Assembly: GCF_004136575.1 (NCBI RefSeq)
Contig: NZ_NOIQ01000004.1
Coordinates: 56,439-120,438, forward strand
Direction of reading: 5' to 3'
DNA: 64,000 nucleotides
From: Rothia koreensis
GTDB taxonomy: Bacteria > Actinomycetota > Actinomycetes > Actinomycetales > Micrococcaceae
Every line of letters starts with the position of its first letter. Within the stretch, counting starts at the first letter, position 1. The notes under the pieces were generated by a model that made no database searches, had not been told where the DNA came from, and saw only the letters and a program-made list of their open reading frames with translations. A program made the translations under genes and the position numbers. Positions 8,785 to 17,491 of the stretch are shown in pieces.

Positions 8785-9360
8785 TCATACGTCGATAAGT
8801 ACCTGCAGGGCGTACCCGTAGATCCGGACGAGTCGCTCCACCCGCGCCTTGTCTTCACACGGTGGCTCCAGCACCCACAGCTTCATCAGAAGCCCGGCGA
8901 TCTGGGCAGTCACAAGCTCGGCTCTAAGCTCGGGATCAGGCCCCTCGAGCCGCTGGCTCAAAGGCTGAGAGACATGCCTGTTGGCTGATTGTTCGAAATA
9001 TGTTCGCACCTCAGCTCGATCGATCGCCCCCACGAGTGCACGGAAAACTCGCTGCTGCTCCTCACCGGAACGAAGGACGAGGCGCTCAAGGATCCTTTCG
9101 CCGAGCCCTTCGAGGGGCCCATCGGTAATGCCCCGTAGCCCCTCGTCGACCGAGACCGTCTCGAGAAACAGTCCTTCCTTCGAACCGAAGTGTCGGATCA
9201 CTATCGAAGGATCGACTGCCGCTGCTGTGGCGATGTCGCGAATGGACGCCGCGGAGAAGCCGCGCTCTATGAAGATCCGTGTCGCAGCCTCTCGTATCGC
9301 GTTCTGCGCACGAGTCGACGACGGTCTTCCCCTGCGGCGAGGGCGGGACTGGTGCTCCAT
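8785..9360 (-). CDS. TetR-family transcriptional regulator
   Basis: This 191-aa protein has an N-terminal TetR helix-turn-helix (residues about 20-65: AATRIFIERGF, then SIRDIATAAAVDPSIVIRHF and GSKEGLF). The divergent C-terminal ligand domain ends in YALQVLIDV. The start is the ATG at 9360. It is transcribed away from the dehydrogenase-esterase-SDR genes, and the shared intergenic region holds a strong promoter for that operon overlapped by an inverted repeat (9411-9430). It is therefore probably the local repressor, responding to a substrate of the pathway. Confidence 0.9.
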   Translation of the reverse strand: MEHQSRPRRRGRPSSTRAQNAIREAATRIFIERGFSAASIRDIATAAAVDPSIVIRHFGSKEGLFLETVSVDEGLRGITDGPLEGLGERILERLVLRSGEEQQRVFRALVGAIDRAEVRTYFEQSANRHVSQPLSQRLEGPDPELRAELVTAQIAGLLMKLWVLEPPCEDKARVERLVRIYGYALQVLIDV

Positions 9361-9399
9361 ACCTGCATCATAGCAACCGGCCCATTTATGCCAATGGTG

Positions 9400-9430
9400 T
9401 TTACATTAATCGATTGCAAGCGAATAATCG
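9400..9430 (+). promoter_or_regulatory. Promoter of the island catabolic operon with overlapping operator
   Basis: TTTACA (9400-9405) and AATAAT (9423-9428) are separated by exactly 17 bp. The inverted repeat CGATT-N10-AATCG (9411-9430) covers the -10 box, and the palindrome AATCGATT lies inside the spacer. A TetR repressor binding here would block RNA polymerase. Confidence 0.7.
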
Positions 9431-9477
9431 GCATACAAGGCGTCATCGACGCAATGAGAGATCGCGAAGGAGAACTG

Positions 9478-10719
9478 ATGCCCACCGGGATGAATGAGAA
9501 GAACGCAAAAACTCCTGTGCGGGCCGGCGTCATCGGCCTGGGAATGATCGGCGGCGGAGTCGCGGCGAATCTGGCCGCCAGCACTGTACCCGTGTCTGTC
9601 TACGACGTGCGCGCCGACGCCATCGAGGGTTTGGATGGGGTGGACACGATTGCCTCATCTCCGGCTGAGGTCGCGCGAGACAGCGACGTGATCATCGTGG
9701 CAGTGGTCAACGCGCAGCAGGCCCGTGACGTGCTGACTGGCGAAGAAGGCATCTTGACGGGCTCGTCCGAAGGAACGATCGTCGTCCTGGTTTCGACGGT
9801 GTCGGTCCCGGTTGTCGAAGACCTCGCGGCCGAGTGCGCTGATCATGGGGTCGGGTTCCTGGATGCCGGTGTCACGCAGGCAGGCGAAGGAAAATTAGTG
9901 GTTATGCTCGGTGGCGACGAGGACATAGTCGATCGGGCCCGTCCGGCGCTGGAGCCGTTCGCCCGCGAACTCGTCTACTGCGGCAAGCAAGGTACCGGCA
10001 TGGTGACAAAACTGGCGCGGAATATGATCACCTATGGCAACTGGGCCGTAGTGCGCGAGGCAGTCTCCCTCGCGAAGGCCGGTGGAGTGGACCCCTCTAC
10101 CATCCTGGGCGTCGTCGATGCCGCCGCGGCCAGCGGGTCGAGTCCGACATCTTTGCTACGCCGACAGATCGAGGCGCAATCCATTCCTGCAGAACAGGTT
10201 GTCTATGCCGACGCGCTGGCGCAGAAGGACTTGGGTGCGGCGCAGGACTTCGCCGGCCAAGCAGGCGTGCAGACCCCGATCGCCGACGTCGTTCGCCCGA
10301 AGATGGCAGAAGTCTACGGTGGAGTATTCGACGATGAGCTGCCCACGGATCCGTGGGAACGCGGAGTCGAGATGATGCAGCGGGTGTACGGACAACACGC
10401 CCCACAGGTCCCACGTGGCACAGGAGCACCGGCGGCGGACGACACCGTCGAGAATCTCTTCGCACGAGTCTGGGCACGCGGACACCTCACAACCCGCGAC
10501 AGGCGACTGCTGGTTCTCGGCGCGACCACGATGCTCGGCCGACAGGACCTGCTTGAGACACAGCTACGTGGTGCCATCGACAACGGAGAGCTGACTGTGC
10601 CACAGCTGCGCGAGATGGAGTACTTCCTCAACTACTACACGGGCGTGCAAAACGGCGCCGGTTTGCTCACCGTCATCGAAAAACTCATCGCTGAGACCGC
10701 CGAAAAGAAGCACAGCTGA
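9478..10719 (+). CDS. 3-hydroxyisobutyrate-dehydrogenase-like enzyme fused to a carboxymuconolactone-decarboxylase-like domain
   Basis: This is a 413-aa protein. Residues about 15-300 form a beta-hydroxyacid dehydrogenase: the NAD(P) loop is GLGMIGGGVAAN, the substrate loop reads DAGVTQAGEG instead of the usual D-x-PVSGG, and the catalytic Lys178 lies in GTGMVTKLARN. Residues about 320-405 read like the CMD/AhpD-type domain (LFARVWARG, RDRRLLVLGATT, then a LRGA-DNGELT-type stretch and FLNYYTGVQNGAGLL). The ATG at 9478 is preceded by AAGGAGA and lies 49 bp after the -10 box. It heads a four-gene operon with two hydrolases and an SDR. The fusion suggests two consecutive steps on one small acid or ketone, but the substrate is unknown. 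Confidence 0.85.
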   Translation: MPTGMNEKNAKTPVRAGVIGLGMIGGGVAANLAASTVPVSVYDVRADAIEGLDGVDTIASSPAEVARDSDVIIVAVVNAQQARDVLTGEEGILTGSSEGTIVVLVSTVSVPVVEDLAAECADHGVGFLDAGVTQAGEGKLVVMLGGDEDIVDRARPALEPFARELVYCGKQGTGMVTKLARNMITYGNWAVVREAVSLAKAGGVDPSTILGVVDAAAASGSSPTSLLRRQIEAQSIPAEQVVYADALAQKDLGAAQDFAGQAGVQTPIADVVRPKMAEVYGGVFDDELPTDPWERGVEMMQRVYGQHAPQVPRGTGAPAADDTVENLFARVWARGHLTTRDRRLLVLGATTMLGRQDLLETQLRGAIDNGELTVPQLREMEYFLNYYTGVQNGAGLLTVIEKLIAETAEKKHS

Positions 10720-10730
10720 GGGCCGCGACC

Positions 10731-11699
10731 ATGCGTGTGACAAAAGACATGATCGATCCACAGCTACGTCTGCCGGGCAGAATCGCTTCGCTTCTTAACG
10801 GCGGCAATCGAACCGAAGAGCAGATTCGTGCCAAGGACCCTTTCCTGCTGAAACTGTTCGCAGCAATCAAGCCACGAGGCGTCGACGTCCAACCGCGAGC
10901 CATTGCCCGTGACGACGGAACGCTGTTGCACTTCCTTGTCTGCACCCGCAAAGGCTCCACCGCGACCAACCGGCCGGGGATCCTCTTCATCCACGGCGGC
11001 GGATATTCCGGAGGCAGCGCTCGTGGCGAGCTCTTCGGAGTCAAAGCCCTGCTCGATGATGTCGATGCCGTGATCGTCACTCCTGACTATCGCCTCAGCG
11101 TTCAGGCTCCATATCCTGCGGCCCTCGATGACAGCTATCTCACATTGACTTGGCTGCAGGGGCACACAGGAGACCTGGGAGTGCGCAGTGACCAACTCAT
11201 TGTGACGGGAGGCAGCGCGGGCGGCGGACTGACTGCCGCAACTACGCTGGCGGCTCGAGACCGCGGCGAGGTGGCAATCGCGTTCCAGATGGCGCTGTGT
11301 CCGATGATCGACGACCGCGAAACCGCGTCCTCGGCCGACAACAATGCACCGGTCTATGACGGTGTGACGAATCGAGCCAATTGGCGGACCTACCTGGGCG
11401 ACCTCTACGACACTGACAATGTTCCTTCCACCGCAGCGCCGGCACGCGAGATTGACTACGCGGGACTGCCGCCGACGATCACCATGGTCGGTGGAGTTGA
11501 CCCTTTCCGCGACGAAACTGTCTCCTATGCCCACAACTTGGCCGAGGCCGGAGTACCAGTGGCCTTCAGAGAATTCCCCGGCGCCTGGCACGGCTTCGAA
11601 GGAATCGCCGCTTGGACCCGTATCGCCAAACAGGCAACCGCATGGCGCAGCGCCAGATTCAGAGAATACATCGATACCTATTTCGCTCCTCAGAGCTGA
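10731..11699 (+). CDS. HSL-family alpha/beta hydrolase (esterase/lactonase type)
   Basis: This 322-aa protein has hormone-sensitive-lipase family features: oxyanion HGGG (His88 on), the nucleophile elbow GGSAGGGL (Ser162), and the acid and base in GGVDPFRDE and AWHGFE. It has no signal peptide, so it is cytosolic. It begins 11 bp after the dehydrogenase fusion and is probably co-transcribed. With the second hydrolase next door it likely opens an ester or lactone intermediate. Confidence 0.88.
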   Translation: MRVTKDMIDPQLRLPGRIASLLNGGNRTEEQIRAKDPFLLKLFAAIKPRGVDVQPRAIARDDGTLLHFLVCTRKGSTATNRPGILFIHGGGYSGGSARGELFGVKALLDDVDAVIVTPDYRLSVQAPYPAALDDSYLTLTWLQGHTGDLGVRSDQLIVTGGSAGGGLTAATTLAARDRGEVAIAFQMALCPMIDDRETASSADNNAPVYDGVTNRANWRTYLGDLYDTDNVPSTAAPAREIDYAGLPPTITMVGGVDPFRDETVSYAHNLAEAGVPVAFREFPGAWHGFEGIAAWTRIAKQATAWRSARFREYIDTYFAPQS

Positions 11700-11736
11700 C
11701 TCCATCGCCATCGAACAGAAGACGGGAAAAACTGAC

Positions 11737-12663
11737 ATGAGCCACAAGAAACCCAGTTGGCAGCACAAAGCCCTCGTAGCGGTTTTCAGACTGATGAGAA
11801 TCAATAAGGGCACTGCAGCCGACAAGCGTGAGTCAGTGCGCCGCCGTGATAAGAAATGGACTTTTCCTCACCCGCCGAAGAAGGTCGTCGAAACCTGCCA
11901 GGTGAACCGTACCTCAGTTGAGGGAGTGCCGGTCTGGACGCTGTCACCGCTGTCAGGGGAACCACATGGTGCAGTAGTGGCTGTCCATGGAGGCGGATAC
12001 ACAACAGAGCTGCTCGCACCTCACTGGTCGTTCTATGCCTCACTCGCGCGCGAGGGCGGGACAGAGGTCGTGATCCCGATCTACCCCCTTGCTCCTGGAG
12101 GAACCGCCGAAGCGGTCGTGCCGACCGTGGCGGACATCATCACCGAACAAGTCGACCGGTGGGAGCAACCGAACGTCGCGCTCGTCGGCGACTCAGCCGG
12201 TGCCGGCCTTGCCATGGCTGCGGTTCAGGAAATCGTCAGACGAGACGCGACCGTGCCTTCTCGCATGGTGCTGATCAGCCCGTGGTTGGACGTGACGATC
12301 AGTGATCCGCGCAGCGCATCGATCGTCGATCCGTTCGGCAGTGCCGAGGGGCTACGCGAGTCCGGTCGTATGTGGTCAGGCGATCTCGACCCGAACGATT
12401 CACGAGTCAGCCCCATCAACGGGCCTATTCGTGGACTGCCGCCGACATGGGTCTACGCAGGTTCGGCGGACGTCTTGTTTCCCGACTCTCTGAGACTGCG
12501 TGAGCGCGCGGCAGCTGAGCATGAACGGTTCTCATTCGACCTTCGGGAGGGTCTCGTCCACGGTTGGGCCGGCTTCACCTTCCTTCCAGAGGCACGAGAA
12601 GTCGCTCCCGCCATCATGGATCAACTCACGGATCCGGACGTCGAGCTGCCGTCTGCACTCTGA
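11737..12663 (+). CDS. HSL-family hydrolase resembling monoterpene epsilon-lactone hydrolase (MlhB)
   Basis: This 308-aa protein starts at ATG 11737. The upstream extension of the frame overlaps the previous gene and is not needed. It has HGGG (His84 on), nucleophile GDSAGAG (Ser153), Asp in GSADVLFPDS and His in GLVHGW. The segments IYPLAPGGTA, VLISPWLDVTISDP and WSGDLDPNDSRVSP recall MlhB-like epsilon-lactone hydrolases as I remember them. That would place it in ring-lactone opening, a step in alicyclic or monoterpenoid breakdown. No Baeyer-Villiger monooxygenase is present in the island, so this role is a hypothesis. Confidence 0.85.
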   Translation: MSHKKPSWQHKALVAVFRLMRINKGTAADKRESVRRRDKKWTFPHPPKKVVETCQVNRTSVEGVPVWTLSPLSGEPHGAVVAVHGGGYTTELLAPHWSFYASLAREGGTEVVIPIYPLAPGGTAEAVVPTVADIITEQVDRWEQPNVALVGDSAGAGLAMAAVQEIVRRDATVPSRMVLISPWLDVTISDPRSASIVDPFGSAEGLRESGRMWSGDLDPNDSRVSPINGPIRGLPPTWVYAGSADVLFPDSLRLRERAAAEHERFSFDLREGLVHGWAGFTFLPEAREVAPAIMDQLTDPDVELPSAL

Positions 12664-12722
12664 CCCGCTACCTGTCTGACTCACAAGGCGTCTGCCCCCT
12701 CCCCCAAAAGGAGAACAACATA

Positions 12723-13490
12723 ATGAACGGACTCGAAGACAAGACGTTCATCATCGCTGGAGGAGCAACCGGAATCGGCGCAGCAACAGCGGTCAAGCTC
12801 GGGCTCGAGGGCGCCAATGTCGTCATCGGCGATGTCAACATCGATGGCGCCAGGAAGACAGCAGCAGAACTGCCCGGCACCGGTGAAGCAGCGGCGGTAG
12901 AGTTCGACCTCGCCGACAACGACTCGGTGCAGAATCTGATCGATCACGCGATCGAGCGATTCGGGCCAGTGTCAGGACTCTACAACGTAGGAGCCGACCT
13001 CTCTCCACAGAATATGGGCACCGACACCGATATCCTCACCGTCGATCTGGAGGTATGGCGACGGACCCTTGATGTGAATCTTCTCGGATATGTGCGCACG
13101 ACCAGAGCCGTGCTGCCGCACTTCCTCGAATCCGGAGGAGGAGCGATCGTCAACACATCCTCGGGGGCCGCTTTTGCCGGAGAAGACACTCGCGCCGCTT
13201 ACGGCGCGTCCAAGGCAGCAGTGAACTCCCTGACTCGACACGTTGCCCGCACCTGGGGACACCAGGGTGTGCGGTGCAATGCAGTCACGCCGGGCATGGT
13301 CATGGGTGAGAGCCAGAAACAGCAGAACGACGTCGAGCTCCAAGCCACGCTCATGCGTATGGTGTCGCTTGGCCGTTTGGGAGAACCGTCCGACTTGGCC
13401 AACACTGTCGCCTTCCTACTCTCGACGGAGAGCGACTGGGTCTCCGGTCAGGTCTGGAACATCGACGGAGGCATGACCTTCCGAGACTGA
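12723..13490 (+). CDS. Short-chain dehydrogenase/reductase
   Basis: This 255-aa classical SDR has the cofactor motif GGATGIG (residues 14-20), with an acidic residue after the second strand (GDVN) that favours NAD(H). It also has Ser in NTSSG, the catalytic pair Y160-GAS-K164, and the C-terminal VSGQVWNIDGG. ATG 12723 follows AAGGAG at good spacing. As the last gene of the island operon it probably interconverts an alcohol and a ketone in the same pathway. Confidence 0.92.
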   Translation: MNGLEDKTFIIAGGATGIGAATAVKLGLEGANVVIGDVNIDGARKTAAELPGTGEAAAVEFDLADNDSVQNLIDHAIERFGPVSGLYNVGADLSPQNMGTDTDILTVDLEVWRRTLDVNLLGYVRTTRAVLPHFLESGGGAIVNTSSGAAFAGEDTRAAYGASKAAVNSLTRHVARTWGHQGVRCNAVTPGMVMGESQKQQNDVELQATLMRMVSLGRLGEPSDLANTVAFLLSTESDWVSGQVWNIDGGMTFRD

Positions 13491-13521
13491 TCTTTCGCCA
13501 AATGAGGCCGCTGGGGTTCGA

Positions 13522-14240
13522 GCATCTTCAGCCCGCGTCGGGCATCGGTTCGTGCCCAAGTGTGGGAACTTGCCGTAGCTCAGATATCGGACCACGGTAG
13601 TGATGCTCAATCGCCGATTAATCATCGATATCGATGCCACCCTCGTCACTGCTTACAGTGAGAAGAGCAGGGGCACCGATGCACAAGGCGGGATTCGCGT
13701 CCGTCCATTGCTGGCGTTCGTCAACCACGGGGTCCGGCTATGGTGAGCTCACCGCCGGGCTACTGCGGCAGTCAAGCTGGATCGAGTACGGCCGCCGACC
13801 ACATCGAGCTGGTCAAGAGTTTTTCGCTGGCCTGCGCGGCGGCAAGCCTCGTTCTGGTAAGTCCGTGCTCGTCCACACGGATACCGCTGGCGGCACTCAT
13901 AACTTCTTGAACTTCCTCGTCGAGAGACGCCTGTCGTACGCGGTCGGGTTGCTGCTGTCGACGGCAATGCCTGTCCTCTATCCCAGCTCACCGAAACCAG
14001 GCGTGTGGGAACCCGGCTCTGACACCGACGGCGGACCTCGTGACGGTGCCGATGTCGCCGAACTAACCGGTGCCCTCCTTTGGACTATTGGCCGACATGG
14101 AAGCTGCGCATGCACATCTACACCGTGCCGGCCACGATCGCGAGAACAGCCCGCGGAGCCATGGTGTCTATGAAGAACACCGCCCGCTTCACTCAAGAGA
14201 TTGTCGCCAGCTGGACCGGCTACGAGCCCTACCAGGACCC
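13522..14240 (+). pseudogene. Degenerate IS1380-family transposase
   Basis: Broken fragments in several frames line up in order with an IS1380 transposase. An N-terminal piece reads ASVRAQVWELA (about 13541-13573). The first catalytic segment LIIDIDATLVTAYSEK (13618-13670) follows, then RPLLAFVNHG. After a frame change comes VLVHTDTAGGTHNFLNFLV and RRLSYAVGLLLST, and then DTDGGPRDGADVAELTGALL. After another shift the C-terminal WKLRMHIYTVPATIARTAR appears (about 14094-14150). The segment between ELTG and the C-terminus, which normally carries the remaining acidic residues and the ARCEDRIR-type core, is missing. So it has frameshifts plus an internal deletion and cannot be active. No terminal inverted repeats were recognised. 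Confidence 0.85.
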
Positions 14241-14757
14241 GACCCGGGGATTACCATTCTGGTGTCATTGTCCGATCGAGTCGCGGAAACCACTGGGGGT
14301 TGGATGCCCGCCGACCGTGGCGAGACACGGTTGCCGAGCCATACTCAAGTGGCAAAACCACAAACGAATGCGCTCCACAGCGCGAGAACCATGGGGCCGA
14401 GCCACCCCGCGAAGTATCGAGATTAGAGGATCCACAGTGGTTAAAACCGGATGGGGACTTGGGCGACGGAGTAACTGATTGAGGCGATTGCAGCGATGAA
14501 AGTGCAGGCCGTGAGCGCATGACTACGTGCTACGGGATCTTTCCCATGCCCGTGTTCGATTTCAATGATTTTCCTGCTTTGGCGATGGCTGTGCATTGCG
14601 TGAGCTCCTTGGACCCGGGCTGACGAGTAGTGGCGCTAGGCGCTCATAGCGATCGTCTCCTTACAGGTGTGCTGGAATCGTGGAATGCCGGCAGAGATGA
14701 CGTCGCCCGCGGACGGTGCCAGCGGAGTGAGCGAGTATCCAAGGCGTAGCGGCTTTG
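14241..14757. other. Gene-free right end of the island
   Basis: Apart from the decayed insertion sequence on its left, I see no gene here. Frames up to about 130 codons lack ribosome sites and family features. No integrase or excisionase remnant was recognised. Confidence 0.5.
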
Positions 14758-14800
14758 ATCCGTGGGTCGTGGGTTCGAGCCCCACAGGGCGCACCGTTTC
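14758..14800 (+). repeat. attR: 43-bp copy of the tRNA-Lys 3' end
   Basis: This is identical to 8338-8380 and includes the anticodon 3' stem, T-arm and acceptor 3' strand, but no 5' half. The six bases before it (TTTG) resemble the anticodon loop with one change. It defines the right end of the island. Confidence 0.88.
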
Positions 14801-14802
14801 AC

Positions 14803-14844
14803 GTTGTCCCGGCCCGGCTTCGGCCTGGGCGGGACAACTTTTTT
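14803..14844 (+). terminator. Strong terminator beyond attR
   Basis: The stem starts GTTGTCCC and ends GGGACAAC, with an inner GC stem around CTTC, followed by TTTTTT. It follows no complete gene, so it is most simply the original tRNA-Lys terminator separated from the tRNA by the insertion. Confidence 0.8.
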
Positions 14845-14902
14845 GGGGCCCGCTCGACGCCGCCCTCGTCCAAGGGACTGAGCGCTTCGGCCCCTCAGGA
14901 GA

Positions 14903-15907
14903 TCACGCTGGAATCCCCACGACGGCGTCGTTGCGGTGGGACTTCGTGCTCGTCCCGGTGCAAGGGATCAACCTGCCCCTGCCTCGCACCGGCTCCAGAA
15001 GACGCAATCCGTCCCGGCGCGAGACCCACCAGAACAGGCCGAGCGTCGTCAGAACCACCGGCGGCAGGCTGAACAACAGCTCGAGAGGGCTGGTGTCCCC
15101 CTGTTGCATCGAGCTGGGGCTGAACGGCGCCAGGAGGAACAACGTCCCGTTGTTGGCGGCGTGAACCAGGATCGACAGCTCTACTCCACCGGTCTTCCAC
15201 ACGAGCAGTCCCGTGCACACGGCGAAGACGGCAATATCGATCTGACCGACCCAGGAGTACCCGTGGCCGACCATGAACAACGGAACGGGCAGCAGAATCC
15301 CCCAGACGGGCAAACGCAGCCATGTGCCCAGCACCTGCTGGGGCAGGGCTCGGAAAACATATTCCTCGGCCGCACACTGCAACGGCGTCAGCGCCACGAT
15401 CACCACGTACACCAGCAACAGTGACAGGCCCCCGCGGGGAACGGAGAGATCGGGCGGGGGCAGGAGGAAGAACCCGCCCACATTCGCCACCCCGAAAACA
15501 GGGACCACGACCAGTGCGGCCCGGCCCATCAGTGACCAGCGGAAGCGGCCGACGACGCTGTGCAGGGTTCCGGTCGTCTCCCCTCGGCGTCCCCCGGCCC
15601 ATCGAAAGGCCAAGGCGACAGCCGGTACCCCAATCGCCAGCATCCCCAGAGTCGCGAACATGTCCACCGGATTGCGGGGGTCTTCCATGTCAGCGGTCGG
15701 TTCGGGTATCCCGGGCACCATGCCGAAGAGAACCGTCACCACCAGAGCGACCGCAAAGAATGCGCCGATGAGGCCGGCCGCCAGAAGCAGGACGAGCAAC
15801 GGTCGCCACCACTTGCGGGTTCGGGGCGTCAGCCGTGCCATCCGGTGATATGGCAACGGCTCGGGCGGATTGTCAGCGTGCGTGGAACGGGTCGAGGAAG
15901 CAATCAT
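14903..15907 (-). CDS. CPBP-family intramembrane metalloprotease
   Basis: This is a 334-aa protein with seven to eight membrane segments. The Abi/CPBP motifs are AAEEYVFRALPQ (double Glu and Arg), MVGHGYSW and LSILVHAANN, which hold the expected Glu and His residues. I chose the ATG at 15907 because GAGGATGGA precedes it; the frame stays open to 15991. The family cleaves prenylated or membrane proteins and includes bacteriocin-immunity proteins. The natural substrate is unknown. It lies just outside the island and diverges from the two-component system. Confidence 0.85.
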   Translation of the reverse strand: MIASSTRSTHADNPPEPLPYHRMARLTPRTRKWWRPLLVLLLAAGLIGAFFAVALVVTVLFGMVPGIPEPTADMEDPRNPVDMFATLGMLAIGVPAVALAFRWAGGRRGETTGTLHSVVGRFRWSLMGRAALVVVPVFGVANVGGFFLLPPPDLSVPRGGLSLLLVYVVIVALTPLQCAAEEYVFRALPQQVLGTWLRLPVWGILLPVPLFMVGHGYSWVGQIDIAVFAVCTGLLVWKTGGVELSILVHAANNGTLFLLAPFSPSSMQQGDTSPLELLFSLPPVVLTTLGLFWWVSRRDGLRLLEPVRGRGRLIPCTGTSTKSHRNDAVVGIPA

Positions 15908-16039
15908 GATTCCATCCTCGAATCCCGGGGGCACCTCACACATCGAACGAAAGTATCGATTGCCCGCTGTCTCAGAACGTCCCGATCTCATGCTTTCGGC
16001 TGATGCCGTGGACCATGCGCTTTTCTACAATAAGTGGTG

Positions 16040-17491
16040 ATGACAGAACCCCATGCCCCGAGCATCCCCCTGCGCACGGGCTCCCCGGACTCGCCTGCAG
16101 ACGCACCGGACTCGGATGGGTATACCGGCACATCCGACTGGACGGCGCCGACCCGCGCCACGGACCACGAAGCCATCGACGAGCAAGCTCCCCGCCGGCG
16201 CCCGGCGCTCCGAGCACTCCGCGAGATTGCACGCATGGCTTTCTGCTCCGTGATCTGCCTGGCCGTCGGCGCCTTGATATTCGTGCTGTTCTTCGGCATG
16301 ACCCTGGAGCAGCACGACAATCAGATCCCGGATCGAGCCGGCCTCGTTCTGGCACTGGACCTCGGTCTCGGCGCGCTCACCAACGCCGCCTCGGGTCCGT
16401 TGCGCCGAACCGGACTCTGGAACCTGGTGCTGGTCCTACCGTCTGCGATCAGTGGGTCCTCGGTTCCGGCGGCTGCCGTCGGGCTCTACCGCGTCGGGAC
16501 CCGGCGCGACTGGCGCACCGATGCCTGCGGCGTCGTGCTCTGCACGAGTGCTGCGCTGGTCTACGGATTCGTCTACCACTGGGCCGACCCCAGCGAGCCG
16601 CCGACGCCGTGGGTCGACCTGGCGGCGGGCGCCATCGTCGCGACCGTGTCTCTCCTGATCGGACGGGTCAGGGGAACCCGCATGGCCCTCATCGAGTCCT
16701 TGCGCCGTCAGACCGTCAGCGTCCAGCGGGAACGCGCTGCGATCGAACGGAGCCACGAGGCGCTCGCACGCGAACACCGTGCACTGGTCGCGCAGGCGAA
16801 GGCCGAGCAGCGTTCCTCGATCGCCCGCGACATGCACGACAGCCTCTCCCACCACCTGTCCTTGATCGCGTTGCATGCCGGTGCGCTCGGCTACCGGGAG
16901 GACATGTCGCCGTCCCGGATGCGTGAGACGTCGGCGCTGATCCGGGACGCGGCGCGGTCCGCCAACGCCGAACTCCGCAATGTGCTGTCGGCGTTGAGGG
17001 AGGACGCCGCTCCCCTGCCCACCGCGGCGGACCTCGTCGCACAGGTGGCCGAGTCCCGGGCCGAAGGTCACGACATCTCGTTGACGTGGGAAGACGTGAC
17101 ACCCGCGGATCTTGACGCTGCGAGCTCGACGCTCGCGGTCGCCGTCGTACGAATATTCCGCGAGGTCCAGACCAACGCCCGCAAACACGCGCCCGGCCAG
17201 CCACTGGACCTGCGGGTCACCCGACGGACCTCGTCCGCCGGCGCGGATGAGCTCACGCTGACCGCATGCAATCCCATCAATTCCCCGGCGCACCGGCCTG
17301 AAGAAGAGGCACTGGGTACTGGCATGGGCCTGACCGGATTGCGCGAACGCGTACATCTTCTCGGAGGGACCTGCACCATCGGCCCGCGCTCGTGCGCCCC
17401 GGACGAGCATTCGGTTGCGGCGGCCGAAGCTCAGGCCTTCACCGTCGACGTGCATTTGCCCTGGCCCTCGAACGGAGGAAACCCCCGGTGA
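16040..17491 (+). CDS. NarL-type sensor histidine kinase
   Basis: This 483-aa kinase has a cytoplasmic N-terminus of about 60 residues and four to six membrane segments to about residue 225. A coiled coil comes next, then the HisKA_3 box SSIARDMHDSLSHHLS with phospho-acceptor His266, and a HATPase_c domain (N box REVQTNARKHA, G box GTGMGLTGLRERV). A TACAAT -10 box (16026-16031) lies 9 bp before ATG 16040 with no ribosome site, so the transcript is probably leaderless. Upstream GTG codons at 16034/16037 are possible. It overlaps its response regulator by 4 bp. The stimulus is not evident. Confidence 0.92.
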   Translation: MTEPHAPSIPLRTGSPDSPADAPDSDGYTGTSDWTAPTRATDHEAIDEQAPRRRPALRALREIARMAFCSVICLAVGALIFVLFFGMTLEQHDNQIPDRAGLVLALDLGLGALTNAASGPLRRTGLWNLVLVLPSAISGSSVPAAAVGLYRVGTRRDWRTDACGVVLCTSAALVYGFVYHWADPSEPPTPWVDLAAGAIVATVSLLIGRVRGTRMALIESLRRQTVSVQRERAAIERSHEALAREHRALVAQAKAEQRSSIARDMHDSLSHHLSLIALHAGALGYREDMSPSRMRETSALIRDAARSANAELRNVLSALREDAAPLPTAADLVAQVAESRAEGHDISLTWEDVTPADLDAASSTLAVAVVRIFREVQTNARKHAPGQPLDLRVTRRTSSAGADELTLTACNPINSPAHRPEEEALGTGMGLTGLRERVHLLGGTCTIGPRSCAPDEHSVAAAEAQAFTVDVHLPWPSNGGNPR

